Source: Porticoccaceae bacterium (GTDB lineage: Bacteria; Pseudomonadota; Gammaproteobacteria; Pseudomonadales; Porticoccaceae). From it: a stretch of 15,190 bases of DNA. The stretch lies in the NCBI GenBank assembly GCA_019090225.1, contig JAHRWI010000049.1, positions 1 through 15,190 on the forward strand, written 5' to 3'. The notes below the pieces were generated by a model. The model did no database searches. It was not told where the DNA came from and was given only the letters and a program-made list of their open reading frames with translations. Shown piece by piece: positions 14,050-15,190 of this stretch (positions are counted from its first letter, which is position 1; every line of letters starts with the position of its first letter). Both the position numbers and the translations under genes were made by a program.

Positions 14050-14418
14050 TTAAGCCTGCGTATGAGGCCGTTTGATGAGAGATTCAGCGGGTATACCGAG
14101 ACCTTCATGAAGCTTCCAGATCATTTTAAGTGTCAGTGTTCGCTTATGGTTGAGTATTTCATAGACACGATTACTTTTGCCGATCATTGGTTCAAGATCT
14201 TTTATCGTCAGGCCCTGGCGCTCCATCTCAAACTTGATGGCTTCAACCGGATCTGGCAAATCCAGTGGAAAATGTTTGGCTTCATAGGCTTCAATAAGCG
14301 TGACTAAGATATCTAGCTTGTCCCCTTCAGGGGAGCCTGGTTTAGCCATCATTAACGTTTCGACGTCTTTCAGTGCGGCTCGGTAGTCGGTCTCAGTTTT
14401 AATCGGTTTGATATTCAT
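14050..14418 (-). CDS. higA: HigA-type antitoxin with XRE-like helix-turn-helix
   Basis: This 122-residue antitoxin binds and neutralises the upstream toxin and represses their shared promoter. The C-terminal half holds the HTH: EMERQGLTIKDLEPMIG, then SNRVYEILNHKR, then TLKMIWKLHEGLGIPAESLI, the typical signature of the longer HigA class. The N-terminal half (MNIKPIKTETDYRAAL, LMMAKPGSPEGDKLDILVTL) is also typical. It follows the toxin by 29 bases on the minus strand, toxin first as in higBA. An AGGT precedes the ATG at a workable distance. Confidence 0.93.
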   Translation of the reverse strand: MNIKPIKTETDYRAALKDVETLMMAKPGSPEGDKLDILVTLIEAYEAKHFPLDLPDPVEAIKFEMERQGLTIKDLEPMIGKSNRVYEILNHKRTLTLKMIWKLHEGLGIPAESLIKRPHTQA

Positions 14419-14447
14419 AGGGTTACCTCGACGTGCCTTTTATTAAC

Positions 14448-14750
14448 TCAAACGGTGTGTACATCAATCTTGTCATATTGGGCATGCGTGCCGATAAACC
14501 GGATATAAATCACTCTGTATGCATAATTGATCCATACCACCAGGCGATATTTGTTACCGGCGATATTAAAAACCACCCGCCCGTCCTTCAAAATACTGGC
14601 ATTTCTGAAATCTTGTTTAACCTTTGATGGGCCAGCCCAGTCAGCCTTTAAAGCATGTCGGTACCAGGCCAGCGTTGGCTCTACTGCGTCAGCAAACTCG
14701 GGGCGGTTTGCCCAAAATGCCTTTAGTGTTGATAAAGCGATAATTCTCAT
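14448..14750 (-). CDS. higB: HigB-type mRNA interferase toxin
   Basis: This 100-residue RelE-fold toxin cleaves mRNA on the ribosome in known HigB proteins. It begins MRIIALSTLKAFW, has WYRHALKADWAGPSKVKQDF and ends with NKYRLVVWINYAYRVIYIRFIGTHAQYDKI (shown here by its key parts NKYRLVVWINY and IRFIGTHAQYDKID), the diagnostic end of the HigB_toxin family; H88 and Y91 of GTHAQYD lie in the active-site region. It is full length and precedes higA in the same operon. The operator palindrome lies 9-31 bases upstream of its ATG. Confidence 0.93.
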   Translation of the reverse strand: MRIIALSTLKAFWANRPEFADAVEPTLAWYRHALKADWAGPSKVKQDFRNASILKDGRVVFNIAGNKYRLVVWINYAYRVIYIRFIGTHAQYDKIDVHTV

Positions 14751-14758
14751 CTTTTGAT

Positions 14759-14781
14759 GATAGTCCCAAAATGGGACTATC
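14759..14781. promoter_or_regulatory. higBA operator palindrome
   Basis: Two perfect 10-bp arms, GATAGTCCCA and TGGGACTATC, are separated by AAA directly upstream of higB. Position, size and symmetry fit the HigA autorepression site, probably overlapping the promoter. Confidence 0.85.
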
Positions 14782-14881
14782 GCAACCTGATGATACCCAG
14801 GACTGCACGATAGCTCTGGGCAAAGAGTTGGGCTTCACTCGTTGCTACGATAGGTGGACATTTATCCACCCTTTGACTGAT

Positions 14882-14932
14882 AACCCCCCGCAACTTCGTG
14901 GCGAGGGTTATTTATTGATGGAGGCGGCGGGA
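14882..14932 (-). other. degenerate tmRNA 3'-tail-like sequence with hairpin, copy 1
   Basis: Read on the minus strand, TCCCGCCGCCTCCATCA is almost the conserved 3' end of tmRNA (CCCGCCGCCTCCACCA). It is followed by AATAAATAACCCT and an imperfect hairpin (14882-14909, TTC loop). The rest of tmRNA is absent, so this is a fragment or an attachment-site scar, not an RNA gene. Confidence 0.5.
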
Positions 14933-14990
14933 ATCGGGTCGCTTTCGGGCTTCCTTGCCCTTCGCGACAGACGCACTTCCTGTGCGCCAC
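14924..14990. repeat. non-coding dispersed repeat, copy B
   Basis: GCGGGAATCGGGTCGCT at the start, a TTCCTTG...CCTTCGCG-like middle and a CTGTGCGCCAC end match copy A at 13850-13957. It is shorter by about 40 bases and is fused to the tmRNA-tail-like sequence on its left. Confidence 0.6.
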
Positions 14991-15027
14991 CCGTGCGCAA
15001 ATGCGTTCAAATCGGCAGTTCAGCCAA

Positions 15028-15080
15028 TAAAAAACCCCACCACTATCGTGGTAGGGTTATTTATTGGTGGGGCGGCGGGA
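15028..15080 (-). terminator. intrinsic terminator behind tmRNA-tail-like sequence, copy 2
   Basis: Read on the minus strand, CCCGCCGCCCCACCA (15066-15080) is followed by AATAAATA. Then comes a hairpin with 11-bp arms and one mismatch (AACCCTACCAC with GTGGTGGGGTT, 15033-15058) and six T. It would stop leftward transcription coming from beyond the right edge of the window. The tail plus terminator layout is that of a tmRNA gene end, but the bases to its right are not tmRNA. Confidence 0.7.
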
Positions 15081-15093
15081 GCTGATCTGGGTG

Positions 15094-15107
15094 TATAACC
15101 TATTGAT
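15094..15107 (+). repeat. 14-bp direct repeat, right copy
   Basis: TATAACCTATTGAT is identical to 11391-11404, in direct orientation 3.7 kb away, just right of the tmRNA-tail-like sequence. Confidence 0.4.
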
Positions 15108-15170
15108 ATTTTGAATTTATTTAAAAGACTGCCTGAAAAGTCGGGTTGATAAGTTGACCTGAAATTAGTT

Positions 15171-15190
15171 ATTAATACTAATTAATACTA
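15171..15190 (+). repeat. 10-bp tandem repeat at the window edge
   Basis: ATTAATACTA occurs twice in tandem and runs to the last base, so the array may continue beyond the window. Nothing else is seen between 15108 and 15170. Confidence 0.6.

Noticed and set aside
14880..14912. attC-like palindrome right of higB (ATAACC facing GGTTAT)
   Set aside because: At about 33 bases it is too short for an attC, and it is explained as the hairpin behind the tmRNA-tail-like sequence.
15066..15190. Intact tmRNA gene entering from the right edge
   Set aside because: Only about 15 bases match the 3' end; the adjoining bases lack the TTCAA loop and the tag-reading-frame region.

Overview
The window looks like a piece of a gammaproteobacterial chromosome, probably from a marine or other free-living lineage. 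The evidence is the xseB-ispA-dxs isoprenoid cluster in the order usual for Gammaproteobacteria, a DinG helicase, PbpG, and mixed base composition near 50% GC. I cannot name the genus.

Positions 1-5280 are core genome. The 3' part of dinG (+) converges on dxs, with ispA and xseB upstream of dxs on the minus strand as one cluster. Divergent from xseB lies a stretch of about 400 bases with no credible protein, ending in a strong + strand terminator. I read it as a candidate CsrA-sequestering small RNA (CsrB/RsmZ type): GGA triplets are strongly over-represented on one strand and sit in the loops of successive predicted hairpins. It resembles that functional class but no family member I can name, so it is my main candidate for something undescribed.

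Positions 5280-11360 hold single genes on the + strand. First come a spacer packed with AGACAA/TTGTCT boxes and an HNH nuclease. Then follow a short-chain dehydrogenase/reductase (SDR) without the YxxxK pair, a periplasmic D-Ala-D-Ala endopeptidase (pbpG), a small exported protein of unknown function and an exported Sel1-repeat protein. An SMP-30/gluconolactonase-like protein and a second SDR, also without YxxxK, close the region. The last two may act in one catabolic pathway.

Positions 11361-15190 are accessory. REP-like direct and inverted repeats are followed by three gene cassettes (unknown protein, four-helix membrane protein, CoiA-like zinc protein). Each cassette ends in an attC-like imperfect palindrome, all are in the same orientation, and there is no integrase in the window: a CALIN-type array (cluster of attC sites lacking an integron integrase). 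Beyond it are a higBA toxin-antitoxin operon on the minus strand with a perfect operator palindrome, two copies of a longer non-coding repeat, and two degenerate copies of what looks like a tmRNA 3' tail plus terminator. A 14-base direct repeat brackets the whole accessory block. The pattern suggests repeated insertion of mobile DNA.
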